Assembly (NCBI GenBank): GCA_964402975.1
Contig: CAYOEM010000017.1
Coordinates: forward strand, 1-64,000
Length of the DNA: 64,000 nucleotides
Reading direction: 5' to 3'
Source of the DNA: CAMDKS01 sp964402975
GTDB lineage: Bacteria > Bdellovibrionota_B > Oligoflexia > Oligoflexales > RGVZ01
Shown here: piece by piece, positions 25,726 to 34,547 of the stretch
Layout: the number at the start of each line of letters is the position of its first letter
Position numbering within the stretch: the stretch's first letter is position 1
Notes under the pieces: model-generated
Databases searched by the model: none
Told to the model about the DNA's origin: nothing
What the model saw: only the letters and a program-made list of their open reading frames with translations
Made by a program: the position numbers and the translations under genes

Positions 25726-26715
25726 ATGAAGACTTTGGCTAACTCGATTCTTATGTGGTTTCTTGTCATGGTGTTGTCTTTGAGTCTGGCCTATTGGGCC
25801 TCTACTCCCAAAGGGGTTGATGCTGGTCAGCGTACTACTCAAAACCTGGCGATTGATGCCATAGATCGTCTTGAGCTTTCCTTGGGGGGGCGTCGGGTTG
25901 AGGCTAGCAGAGAAAGCAAAACATCGTCTAGGTGGTGGATTGTAAATAACACGGTCGAGTCGGCCGATGTCGAAATGCAGCAGCAGCCTGAAAAAAAGTC
26001 GAGATTCCTGGCGTCTGAGAAGTTTATCGAGTATCTGCAGCTGATATCGACTTTTCCTGTGATTCGGGAGTTAGGACGTATCGATGGTGATAAATTAAAT
26101 CCCTTTGGCCTAGATGCACCTGTCGGCTCAATTGTTGTAAAAAGCGCGTCAGGGGTGATGGCGGAGTTCGCTGTTGGAAAGCAGCCCTACGGTGCAAGGT
26201 CATACTACGTGATGCGTGCATCTGACAAAAATGTCTTTTTGGTAGGCGCAGATCTCGTCGATGATTTTTTGAAGCCTGAAGCCCGTTTTTTTGAGCGCAG
26301 GGTTTCTATTGATCCGCTTGAGTCATCGCAATCAATAACGATGACTCTAGCCGAAAGAACCAAGACGTTTGTGCGCTTAAATCAGTCGGACAGTCGATCC
26401 GCACAATGGGCAGAAAGCGGAAGTCAGACACCCGTGCCCGCTATTGCCACCTGGTTAGAGAAATTTTCAGAAATTAGAGCGGCGTCCTACGCCGATGAGG
26501 TGGTCAAACAAGCGTTGAGCGATCGTCCCCCAAATCTTACTCTGCAGTCCATCGACAGGAATGGAAAGATCCACTCGGTGGCGTTATTTATGGATCCCGC
26601 CTCCGGGAAGTCTGAGTATTTTATAATGAGTGATTTTTTAGGATGGCCTGTGAAAGTGGCAAGTGCAAGGTCCGAAAATCTTCTAAAGGACGCTCAGCTT
26701 TTTTTTCAGAACTAG
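25726..26715 (+). CDS. DUF4340-family protein of the Gld-like operon
   Basis: 329 residues with one N-terminal membrane helix (about residues 8-26) and a periplasmic domain of the DUF4340 type. The recognisable block runs from LISTFPVIRELG through FGLDAPVGSIVVKSASG and FAVGKQPYGARSYYVM, which in this family reads as a repeated beta module. The family's function is not known, but it almost always follows GldG-like genes, so it is probably a periplasmic subunit. Its SD is AGGAC before the ATG. It ends the operon; no terminator was seen before flagellin. Confidence 0.85.
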   Translation: MKTLANSILMWFLVMVLSLSLAYWASTPKGVDAGQRTTQNLAIDAIDRLELSLGGRRVEASRESKTSSRWWIVNNTVESADVEMQQQPEKKSRFLASEKFIEYLQLISTFPVIRELGRIDGDKLNPFGLDAPVGSIVVKSASGVMAEFAVGKQPYGARSYYVMRASDKNVFLVGADLVDDFLKPEARFFERRVSIDPLESSQSITMTLAERTKTFVRLNQSDSRSAQWAESGSQTPVPAIATWLEKFSEIRAASYADEVVKQALSDRPPNLTLQSIDRNGKIHSVALFMDPASGKSEYFIMSDFLGWPVKVASARSENLLKDAQLFFQN

Positions 26716-26896
26716 TATCTCAACGCTAACAAAAGCATAACTATTCAATCTTTTTTGTTTGTTTACCAAATATTTGGGGTGTGCGGTTTTAATCCCTCCC
26801 GGGCTTTGGGCCGCGACCTTTGGGGCCCGTAAATTATGCTTCAAATGCCTTGTATGATAGTATTTACAAGGGTATCAATCGTTTCGGGGGCGACGG

Positions 26897-27739
26897 ATGG
26901 GTCTGAGGATTTCGACGAACGTCTCGTCTTTAACAGGGCAGCGTCATTTGAGGGACACCAGGCAATTGCTTGATCGTTCCATCGAACGTCTGTCCAGCGG
27001 CTACCGGATCAATCGGGCCGGCGACGACGCTGCGGGCCTGGCAATTTCAGAAAAGTTGAGAGCAAAAACGCGGGGGCTCGTGCAGGCCCAACGTAATGCG
27101 TCCGACGGTATTTCACTCATTCAGGTTGCAGAGGGTGGTTTGGGTGAAGTTCAAAATATCCTTGTGCGCCTTCGGGAGCTTGGGGTCCAGGCGGCTTCTG
27201 ACACGATTGGTCAGCGTGAGCGGCGCTATCTCAATGAAGAGTTCCAAAGCCTAAAGGCCGAGGTTGACCGAATCGCTAATTCAACAGAATTTAACGGTAC
27301 GTTTCTATTAGACGGCACCGGAGGGACCCTGGACCTTCAAATAAATACCGGTGGTGATAACATTCTCGGGGTTGATCGTTTGAGCTTTGATGCGTTTCGT
27401 TTGGATGTGAACGTGGATCAGCTTGGCCTTGAAGTAGCAAATGTTGCGGACAAGAATGGCGCTCAGCGCTGTTTGGCTTTGATAGATGGGGCCTTGGAGT
27501 CGGTGTCTTCTGTCCGTGGTGAGCTCGGTGCTATAGAAAATCGTCTCGAGTCGACTATCCGTAATATCTCTATCAGCGTGGAGAATCTAACTTCCGCTCG
27601 TAGTCGTATTAAGGATGTCGACGTCGCGGACGAGTCCGCTGAGTTGACCAAGTACAATATTCTCATGCAGTCGGGTATTTCGGTTCTAACGCAGGCTAAT
27701 AGCATTCCTCAGATGGCGCTCGCTCTGCTCAAGGAATGA
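26897..27739 (+). CDS. fliC: Flagellin
   Basis: 280-residue filament protein. The N-terminal D0/D1 helices are textbook: MGLRISTNVSSLTGQRHL, RLSSGYRINRAGDDAAGLAIS and a long heptad region to about 130. The C-terminal D1/D0 ends with ILMQSGISVLTQANSIPQMALALL, the export and assembly segment. With only about 60 residues between the D1 arms there is no room for large D2/D3 domains, so the filament surface is minimal. It precedes the cap gene fliD and chaperone gene fliS, with a GNAT gene inserted on the opposite strand. GGGGGCGACGG upstream is a poor ribosome site, and no exact sigma-28 box was found. Confidence 0.95.
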   Translation: MGLRISTNVSSLTGQRHLRDTRQLLDRSIERLSSGYRINRAGDDAAGLAISEKLRAKTRGLVQAQRNASDGISLIQVAEGGLGEVQNILVRLRELGVQAASDTIGQRERRYLNEEFQSLKAEVDRIANSTEFNGTFLLDGTGGTLDLQINTGGDNILGVDRLSFDAFRLDVNVDQLGLEVANVADKNGAQRCLALIDGALESVSSVRGELGAIENRLESTIRNISISVENLTSARSRIKDVDVADESAELTKYNILMQSGISVLTQANSIPQMALALLKE

Positions 27740-27757
27740 TTGAGCGAAGCCCATTTT

Positions 27758-28702
27758 CTAAATTGAGTCAAATCCCCAAATAAAGCCTTTAGCCAGGGAC
27801 GCAAGGGCATCAGCTCCACGTGGTCCAATCGGGAATCCCAGCGCCATGGGGCACTGGATCTGGTTTACGCTGTACATCTTAAGCGTGTTGCTCCATTGGG
27901 GATTCAGTCCAGCTGGAGCTATGGTTTGAAGCTCAGGAACGTTGCATTGGGAGATAACGGACTGGATGTCTCTCACCAATTCAAGGCCGGACAAAGATCC
28001 CCATTCGTGAACAACACCCTGCATGTCGGAGCCTCGCCCTATAGCCAACCAGCTGACAACGCGGGCGCCATGGCGGCGAATGAATAACGCTGTATTTGGA
28101 ATCCCAAGCAAGGTCCTGAATTCGCTAGTAGTTCGGCTAATACTCCACTCTAATTTTGGGCGAAGATCCAGCATGCGCTCGAGGTCGGTATCTCGTAGGT
28201 TCTCAGGAGATACCCTTGTGATGCTGGTCACTGGGTGAGAATCTTTGGGTTTGAAGGTAAATCTTGATTCCAGACCAATCGACGAAAAACCGAGTTTTTG
28301 GTAGAATTGCAACAAGTCGCTCCATAATACCAAAGCTTCAATGTCATGTGATCTGGCGACCTCGATCAGATGGTTGAACAGCGTGGTCATGAAACCGCAG
28401 CCTCGGTATTGTGAATCTGTTGCAACGTTGCCCACGAAGCCAAGTTTAATGGCACGTTGATCAGAGCGATGGGCGAGCATCCGCGGCCAAAGGCTAGCAT
28501 GAGCAGCGATCTTTTGGTCGGAGTAGAGGCACCAGCTTGTCGATGCGCTCGTTTCAGTTAAGACGAGTGGGTACTCGCAGCGGAAGCGCCAGTCAAGCGG
28601 ATGATCTCTCAGGGATGACGAAAGCAGATGATCCCTGTGCTCAAGATCTAACGTCGTGCTAGGATTTTGAATTTTAAGTTTTTCGTTCACGTTGGTTTTC
28701 AT
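27758..28702 (-). CDS. GNAT acetyltransferase
   Basis: 314 residues. An N-terminal GNAT domain is clear: the acetyl-CoA loop appears as VATDSQYRGCGFMTTLFNHL and the later strand as LVLWSDLLQFYQKLGFSSIG. The roughly 130-residue C-terminal part is a second, more divergent half that may also be GNAT-like and shapes the acceptor site. It lies between flagellin and fliD but on the opposite strand, convergent with flagellin (18 bases between stops). A role in modifying flagellin or motility proteins is possible on position alone; a general small-molecule or protein acetyltransferase is equally possible. Confidence 0.85.
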   Translation of the reverse strand: MKTNVNEKLKIQNPSTTLDLEHRDHLLSSSLRDHPLDWRFRCEYPLVLTETSASTSWCLYSDQKIAAHASLWPRMLAHRSDQRAIKLGFVGNVATDSQYRGCGFMTTLFNHLIEVARSHDIEALVLWSDLLQFYQKLGFSSIGLESRFTFKPKDSHPVTSITRVSPENLRDTDLERMLDLRPKLEWSISRTTSEFRTLLGIPNTALFIRRHGARVVSWLAIGRGSDMQGVVHEWGSLSGLELVRDIQSVISQCNVPELQTIAPAGLNPQWSNTLKMYSVNQIQCPMALGFPIGPRGADALASLAKGFIWGFDSI

Positions 28703-28779
28703 CGCTATTCCGTTAAGTCAAGTACGATCTCGATTGTATCACGTTCGTCGTTGTTTTTCAGTTCTGGGAGGTAAGACCA

Positions 28780-30141
28780 GTGGCTATACGTATGACAGGG
28801 ATCGGTGGCGGTTTTGATCCTAAACTCGTCGAGCAGCTCATTGAAGCGGAGAAGATCCCGGTTGAGTCCGCGAAGAAACGCAAAGAAAAGTTTACAACTG
28901 AAAAAAAAGAAATGGATAAGCTTAACGGCTTTATCAATGATCTCGATTCCGCATTGAACGGTCTGAAATCGCGCGCTGATTTTTTTAAAATGAAAGTCGA
29001 ATCGTCACATCCGGATATCATGGACGGAATTTGTAAGGCGGATGCTCTGATCGGGACGTATGAGTTTGAGGTTAGAGGGATGGCGAGATCGGATAAGCAA
29101 CTTGCCTATGGATTTCCCGATAAGGACAAGACGGCTGTCGGATTCGGTTATATGGAGATAGAGAGAGAAGATAAAGGACCAGCTGGGATCGAGATCGCTC
29201 CAGGTTCAACCTTAGAGGATGTGGCTCGGCAAATCAACGACGCTGAGGCAGGCGTCAGAGCGATGGTCATTAATACAAAGTATAATCCTGATAGTTTCAG
29301 GCTTTTGGTGGTCAGTGAAAAGTCTGGACAGGAAGCGCGTATTAAGTTGGATGAAGACACTACCTTTCTCGAGTTTCAAAATCAGGTAGCCGGTCAGAAT
29401 TTAGATGTCTTATTTGAAGATGTTCCTGTCACTGATGATGATAATACGCTTGATGAACTAGTTGATGGTGTGACGTTTAATATCAAGCGTGCAGAAGCGG
29501 GCACAAGGGTGCAGTTGAATATTACGCATGACGTGGATAAGACACTCGAAGGCATCAAGTTGTTCGTTGAAAAATTTAATCAACTGAGCGCGTTTGGACA
29601 TGGTCAGTACAAAGAGGATCCAGAGACAGGTAAACGCGGTGTTCTCGCGGGAGAGCAGGCCCTGTCGACGGTTCTTCGAGGCGTCCAAGGCGTTATTGGT
29701 AATAACCGAATTAACGGCGAAAAGTTCAACACACTTGCAGATATAGGAATCACGACTGACCCTAAATCCGGAAACCTGTCTTTGGACGAGGCTAAAGTTA
29801 AAGCGGCTTTGACCGAGGATTATGAAGGCGTTGCTCGATTGTTCATTCGTGGGCGCGACTCTCAGGGTGTTGCAGAAGCCATGGCTACGAAGCTTAAGCA
29901 GTTGCGGGATCCTGGAAGTGGTGCGGTAAAGAGCCGGATTCGCGCTCTTGAAGGCATCATCAAGTCGCAAGACGAGGACATCGCAAAGCGAGAGCAGCTG
30001 GCTGAGAGTAAGGGCGAGACGATTCGTAGACGTTTTGCCGCACTGGATAGTCAGATTGCGAATATGCAGTCCCAAGGTGGGATTCTCTCGGCACGCATGG
30101 GTGGACAACCTCCGACGGGCGGAGGTGGACAAACGTCTTAG
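28780..30141 (+). CDS. fliD: Flagellar hook-associated protein 2 (filament cap)
   Basis: 453 residues. FliD caps the growing filament and folds incoming flagellin. The N-terminal segment RMTGIGGGFDPKLVEQLIEAEKIPVE is the conserved D0 start. The middle contains FNIKRAEAGTRVQLNITHD and, later, the FliD_C pattern FVEKFNQLS then LADIGITTDPKSGNLSLDE. The C-terminal coiled coil (RIRALEGIIKSQDEDIAKRE) matches. A glycine/proline tail (GGQPPTGGGGQ) is an addition. The start is GTG with GGGAGG eight bases before. fliS follows after 32 bases. Confidence 0.94.
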   Translation: MAIRMTGIGGGFDPKLVEQLIEAEKIPVESAKKRKEKFTTEKKEMDKLNGFINDLDSALNGLKSRADFFKMKVESSHPDIMDGICKADALIGTYEFEVRGMARSDKQLAYGFPDKDKTAVGFGYMEIEREDKGPAGIEIAPGSTLEDVARQINDAEAGVRAMVINTKYNPDSFRLLVVSEKSGQEARIKLDEDTTFLEFQNQVAGQNLDVLFEDVPVTDDDNTLDELVDGVTFNIKRAEAGTRVQLNITHDVDKTLEGIKLFVEKFNQLSAFGHGQYKEDPETGKRGVLAGEQALSTVLRGVQGVIGNNRINGEKFNTLADIGITTDPKSGNLSLDEAKVKAALTEDYEGVARLFIRGRDSQGVAEAMATKLKQLRDPGSGAVKSRIRALEGIIKSQDEDIAKREQLAESKGETIRRRFAALDSQIANMQSQGGILSARMGGQPPTGGGGQTS

Positions 30142-30173
30142 GATAGAGACGTAGAAAAGGTAAGAGGGCGGTC

Positions 30174-30689
30174 ATGACAAATCCTTACAAGCAGTATCAA
30201 AAAACACAAGTTGTAACCGCTAGTCGTGAAAAAATTCTCCTGATGCTATACGAAGGCGCGATTCGATTTACAAAACAAGCTCGCGTCGCGATGAACGATA
30301 ATAAAATTGCTGATAAAGGCAAGGCGATAAGCAAAGCCACTGCGATTCTGAGTGAGCTTATGGCGACACTGGATTTCAAGATCGGTGGTCAGCTGGCGCA
30401 GGATCTGGAAAATCTGTACATCTTCATGATCGACAAACTGATCGAAGCAAACGTTCACAATAAAGTTGAGTGCCTTGATGAAGTAGAGAAACTTCTGAAT
30501 ACGCTCTATACAGCTTGGAAAGATGTGATCGAAAATCCAAGGCCAGATGGCGTGCCATCTCCATCGCTTCAACCAGAAGAATTTAAAAAATACCAGGAAC
30601 AACTTGCGGCCAATGGCGAAGATGTTCAGGAAAACAAGCGTTCTGGAGATAAAGATCAGTCTCGAGGGAACTTAAAAGTCGTCGCTTGA
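30174..30689 (+). CDS. fliS: Flagellin export chaperone
   Basis: 171 residues. FliS binds the C-terminal helix of unfolded flagellin in the cytoplasm and delivers it to the export gate. Core features are NPYKQYQKTQVVTASREKILLMLYEGA, a four-helix bundle, then KAISKATAILSELMATLD. It is about 40 residues longer than usual because of a C-terminal polar tail (from about residue 125, rich in Pro, Glu, Lys). Co-transcribed with fliD, it is followed by a strong terminator. Confidence 0.94.
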   Translation: MTNPYKQYQKTQVVTASREKILLMLYEGAIRFTKQARVAMNDNKIADKGKAISKATAILSELMATLDFKIGGQLAQDLENLYIFMIDKLIEANVHNKVECLDEVEKLLNTLYTAWKDVIENPRPDGVPSPSLQPEEFKKYQEQLAANGEDVQENKRSGDKDQSRGNLKVVA

Positions 30690-30752
30690 AGTATCGTTTT
30701 ATTGGTAAACGTACAAAAGGTGCACGAATATTCACAGTTACTAGGTAAAATC

Positions 30753-30786
30753 AGCCGGCCGCAACCCTTGCGGCCGGCTTTTTTTG
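30753..30786 (+). terminator. Rho-independent terminator after fliS
   Basis: AGCCGGCCGC (30753-30762) pairs perfectly with GCGGCCGGCT (30770-30779) around a 7-base loop and is followed by an eight-T run. Ends the fliD-fliS transcript. Confidence 0.95.
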
Positions 30787-30906
30787 CCGTAAAAATTCCA
30801 AATCCTTGAAAAGTTGCAACCTTCCCCAAGGCGTTAACAAGGCTTGCTAGTATCAAGAATACGAGTCCGGGTTTTTTAACGATTCGTTGAACCGCAGGAG
30901 GTCATC

Positions 30907-32229
30907 ATGCCTATTTCACAAGCGCTGTATACGGGAGTAACCGGGATGTCAGTTATGGCTGACGGTATGACGGTTGTTGCCAACAACATCGCAAACGCCA
31001 ACGCCAAGGGTTTCAAAAAAGACCGCGTGGAGTTTGAGGACATGCTCTCAGCCGACAGGTCCACTGGTAGTGGTACAGGCCAGCTTGGTCGTGGTGCCTT
31101 GCTGAGGTCTATCCGTACCATCCATACTCAAGGTGGTCTATCGGTGACGGATAACTTGACCGACTTGGCTATTCAGGGCGAAGGATTCTTCGTTGTTAAA
31201 AACATGAACTCCGATAGCGCCGACTCCGCGAGTAACTTTTACACTCGAGTTGGATCTTTCGTATTCGACAAGGATGGCTTCTTGGCAGAACCGTCTGGCG
31301 GTCGCGTCATGGGGTACATGGCAAAAAGTGATGGAAGCCTTGGCTCTCGTCTGGAAGAGGTTCGCATTGATACGAATGCCATCGCGCCGAGAAAGACCGA
31401 TAAAGTCACCCTTGACTTGAATTTGGACGCTCGTATTAAGCCGACTGATGTTGAGTTTGATGTCAATAACCCTGAGGCGACATCTCAGTTCAACCATACA
31501 ATCACCGTTTTCGACTCCCACGGGCGCGGTCATCCTATGACGGTATTCTACAACCGAGTCGAGACCAGTGACGGTATGGAGTGGAAATGGAATGCCTGTT
31601 TCCCTGGAAAAGACGTCGACGGGTCCGCTCCGAATCAGGAATTAGTAGTCGGCCCCACAGGTACGATTAAATTTGATAGCAAGGGCAATTTGATTGAAGA
31701 GATCAATGACGGTGGAACCGTCAATTTTGCCGATGGTGCTGAGCCGGAACAAGTCATCGAGTTCGACTTTGGAAAGAATCTTGGCTCTGAAAAAGGTGAT
31801 GGTACTAATGCGACACGCTGTATTTCGGCGAAGAGTGTAACGAACTATCACAGTCAAAATGGTTATGAGACTGGTAACATCAAAAATCTTAAAATTGAAT
31901 TGGATGGAACTATTCGTGGTTTGTTCACAAACGGTATTCAGAGAACGCTTGGTGCATTGGCTCTTGCGAGTTTTGAGAATATTGACGGACTTAGCAAAGC
32001 CGGTGGTAACAAGTTCTACGAGACCCGTGACTCTGGACCGGCGAAGCTTGGCATGGCATTGAGCGGTTTGCGAGGCTCTATCGTATCCTCAACGCTTGAG
32101 GAATCGAACGTGGACTTGGCCCAAGAGTTCGTTAACATGATCATGACGCAGCGTGGATTCCAGGCGAATAGTCGATCGATTACGACGGCTGACTCCATGA
32201 TTGAAGAGGTTGTTAACTTGCGCCGTTAA
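30907..32229 (+). CDS. flgE: Flagellar hook protein
   Basis: 440 residues. FlgE builds the hook joining rod and filament. The N-terminal block SQALYTGVTGMSVMADGMTVVANNIANANAKGFK is the conserved rod/hook signature, followed by LAIQGEGFFVV and a domain running to FGKNLGSEKGDG. The C-terminal block GLRGSIVSSTLEESNVDLAQEFVNMIMTQRGFQANSR is diagnostic. FlgG is the alternative among rod/hook proteins but is much shorter (about 260). ATG follows GCAGGAGG. A separate transcription unit, it is bounded by terminators on both sides. Confidence 0.93.
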   Translation: MPISQALYTGVTGMSVMADGMTVVANNIANANAKGFKKDRVEFEDMLSADRSTGSGTGQLGRGALLRSIRTIHTQGGLSVTDNLTDLAIQGEGFFVVKNMNSDSADSASNFYTRVGSFVFDKDGFLAEPSGGRVMGYMAKSDGSLGSRLEEVRIDTNAIAPRKTDKVTLDLNLDARIKPTDVEFDVNNPEATSQFNHTITVFDSHGRGHPMTVFYNRVETSDGMEWKWNACFPGKDVDGSAPNQELVVGPTGTIKFDSKGNLIEEINDGGTVNFADGAEPEQVIEFDFGKNLGSEKGDGTNATRCISAKSVTNYHSQNGYETGNIKNLKIELDGTIRGLFTNGIQRTLGALALASFENIDGLSKAGGNKFYETRDSGPAKLGMALSGLRGSIVSSTLEESNVDLAQEFVNMIMTQRGFQANSRSITTADSMIEEVVNLRR

Positions 32230-32260
32230 TTTTATTCCTTCTGAGGTTTGGTTAAATTAA

Positions 32261-32291
32261 GAGGGCACCCAATTGGGTGCCCTCGTTTTTT
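32261..32291 (+). terminator. Terminator after flgE, possibly bidirectional
   Basis: GAGGGCACCC (32261-32270) and GGGTGCCCTC (32275-32284) form a perfect ten-base stem with AATT loop, then GTTTTTT. On the minus strand the flank is TTAATTTAA, so weaker termination of the convergent STAS-like gene is possible. Confidence 0.93.
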
Positions 32292-32308
32292 CATATGCAA
32301 TTGATGGG

Positions 32309-32824
32309 TTAGGACGCTTTGCTGACCTTCGTTTTCGGTGGACTCAGGAATAGAAAATAGCTATCAGCCATGGCGTCGAAAATGAGGGGCCGCTGGCACT
32401 TTCCACAGTTTCTTTCTGGTGGCTGGTGTGTAAGTAACGTGTGGCCTTCCTTTAAAACATCAATCAACTGCTCGACGTCGCCATGTTCTTCACAAACGTA
32501 AGGAGCGTGGAATGTTGAGACGGTTCCTTTGCCTAAAGACTCAGGTACCATATTTAATTGATCGACCATAGCAATGGAGCACTTTGTAAAATTTAGAGAT
32601 CCGATTTCACCAAAATCGCGGATGAGAAACACCCATTCGCGAACGCCGCAAGAATTGAAGTTAGTTATCCCTTCCAAATCTAAAACGATGGACGCAGCTT
32701 TGACGCGCGGCACGTCGCTATGTCGGAACGAATCATCCACGTCGCCGGTAAACTTGTAGATGACAAGGTCCTTAGACTCGTTGATTTCAACCTTTAAACT
32801 GCCAAGCGATAATGTCCTGGACAT
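32309..32824 (-). CDS. STAS-like protein with C-terminal cysteine pair
   Basis: 171 residues. Residues 1-110 have the STAS layout of anti-sigma antagonists: KDLVIYKFTGDVDD, then VLDLEGITNFNSCGVREWVFLI. In phosphorylated STAS proteins the motif is DSSG, with the second Ser phosphorylated; here it is NSCG, so that serine is replaced by Cys and normal phospho-switching is not expected. The C-terminal part contains CEEHGD and NCGKCQRP, which could bind zinc. A signalling adaptor is likely; the partner is unknown. It is convergent with flgE, and the nearest gene upstream on its strand is eno, whose stop lies 184 bases before its start. Confidence 0.75.
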   Translation of the reverse strand: MSRTLSLGSLKVEINESKDLVIYKFTGDVDDSFRHSDVPRVKAASIVLDLEGITNFNSCGVREWVFLIRDFGEIGSLNFTKCSIAMVDQLNMVPESLGKGTVSTFHAPYVCEEHGDVEQLIDVLKEGHTLLTHQPPERNCGKCQRPLIFDAMADSYFLFLSPPKTKVSKAS

Positions 32825-33007
32825 ACCATCTCCCCCCCGGGAACACTCGGATTCCTACCTTAACCCTTTCGGTTGATGGGGAGAGATCTTGAATCGACCT
32901 AGCGTGACGGGGTCATAAAAAAATAAAATTTAATGTGTAATTACTGATGGTTGTGGGCCCGTCCGATGGGGTGTTTTCAAGGTTTTGGTCGGCCGATCAT
33001 TGGCAGC

Positions 33008-34285
33008 TTACTCGGCCCTTCCACGCGGCCAGCCGTATCTAGCTAGCGCACCCAATTCCTCTTCGATTCTAAGTAACTGGTTGTACTTACAAATTCTATC
33101 AGTTCGACTGGCGGATCCTGTTTTAATCATGCCGCAATTAGTTGCCACGGCGAGATCTGCGATCGTCGTGTCTTCTGTTTCCCCAGATCTATGAGACGCA
33201 ATGGATGTGAAGCCGTGAGTCTTCGCCATTTCAATGGTTTCTAAGGTCTCAGTCAGCGTGCCAATTTGATTTACTTTGATCAGGATCGAATTTGCGGCCT
33301 TTCGTTCAATTCCGTCTCGTAGGCGTTTAACGTTTGTCACAAAGAGGTCATCGCCGACCACCTGGACGCGCTCACCAATTTTCTTTGTCAGCGCGATAAA
33401 GCCGTCCCAGTCATGCTCGTCTAGACCATCTTCAATCGACACGATGGGGTAGTCTTTGCTGAGTTTTGTCAGAAAATCCACCATACCGCTCGAATCCAAA
33501 GTTTTTCCCTCACCATCCAAGTGGTACTTCTTATCTTTACAGAAGCTCGAAGCAGCAACATCCAGTGCTAGCGCGATGTCTTTGCCAGGTTTAAATCCAG
33601 CCTTTTCGATTGCAGTCATAATCACATCTAATGCTTCGGCATTACTTTTAAGATCTGGGGCAAAACCACCTTCATCGCCAACGGCAGTATTTAGTTTTCG
33701 GCCGTGCAAAACTTTTTTGAGAGCGTGAAAAATCTCAGCCCCGTAGCGTAGGCCCTCTCGAAATGAGGGGGCGCCCCAAGGCACAATCATAAACTCCTGG
33801 AAGTCCACATTATTATCAGCATGGGCACCGCCGTTAATAATATTCATCAAAGGCACCGGCAGGGTCACTGATCGTGATCCGCCAATGTATCGATACAGAG
33901 GTAAAGCCGCGGCCTCGGCGCCGGCGCGTGCGCAAGCTAATGACACACCAAGGATGGCGTTAGCGCCGAGCTTTGACTTGTTGTCAGTGCCGTCGAGCTC
34001 GATCATCATGTGATCGATAGCGGCTTGGTCCTGGACGTCCATGCCAAGCAGTCTTGGGGTGATGACTTCCTTGACGTTACGCACGGCCTTGAGAGTGCCT
34101 TTGCCAAGGTAACGACTTTTATCTCCGTCTCTCAGTTCACAAGCTTCGTATTCACCGGTGGATGCTCCCGACGGAACGGCTGCCCTTCCGAAATAACCAC
34201 TGTCAGTGCCAACCTCGACTTCCACGGTCGGGTTACCACGACTGTCGAGTATTTCGCGAGCGTTCACAAAGCTGATTGTGGTCAT
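33008..34285 (-). CDS. eno: Enolase
   Basis: 425 residues, the standard length. Converts 2-phosphoglycerate to phosphoenolpyruvate with Mg. Recognisable are MTTISFVNAREILDSRGNPTVEVEV, the acid-base Glu in VGDEGGFAPDL, the metal ligands in ALDVAAS, SIEDGLDEHDW and VVGDDLFVTN, the catalytic Lys in ILIKVNQIGTLTET, and the substrate-binding HRSGETEDTTIADLAV. The ATG sits near a weak AGG. 262 bases separate it from the divergent aminopeptidase, presumably holding both promoters. Confidence 0.98.
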   Translation of the reverse strand: MTTISFVNAREILDSRGNPTVEVEVGTDSGYFGRAAVPSGASTGEYEACELRDGDKSRYLGKGTLKAVRNVKEVITPRLLGMDVQDQAAIDHMMIELDGTDNKSKLGANAILGVSLACARAGAEAAALPLYRYIGGSRSVTLPVPLMNIINGGAHADNNVDFQEFMIVPWGAPSFREGLRYGAEIFHALKKVLHGRKLNTAVGDEGGFAPDLKSNAEALDVIMTAIEKAGFKPGKDIALALDVAASSFCKDKKYHLDGEGKTLDSSGMVDFLTKLSKDYPIVSIEDGLDEHDWDGFIALTKKIGERVQVVGDDLFVTNVKRLRDGIERKAANSILIKVNQIGTLTETLETIEMAKTHGFTSIASHRSGETEDTTIADLAVATNCGMIKTGSASRTDRICKYNQLLRIEEELGALARYGWPRGRAE

Positions 34286-34547
34286 TTTTTAATCCTCATT
34301 TAGTTTGGCAGGAGGCCTTGAACTGACTTTTAGGCCGTCAAATCGTGTGAACGATACTGTCGTGGAAGGCCGATGGTTGTCAATTAGCATTTATATCAAA
34401 ATATTCGGGACTTTTGCCTTGCCGGCTCATGCAGATCATGCGTAAATTATGCCCTGTCTAAGCCCGCATTTGTTCAACATTTATGGTAAACGATGTTGGC
34501 GTTACAGAATTTATGCGAATCAAACTTGCCTTGGGGGTTGAGCTGCC

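Noticed and set aside
26716..26896. Sigma-28 promoter for flagellin.
   Set aside because: TAAATT then GCCTTGTATG departs too far from the TAAA-N15-GCCGATAA consensus to call.
32934..32954. A 21-base segment sharing 19 positions with 63106-63126, both containing TGTAATTAC.
   Set aside because: A match of this quality is expected about once or twice by chance in a window this size, and the two copies sit in opposite orientation relative to genes.
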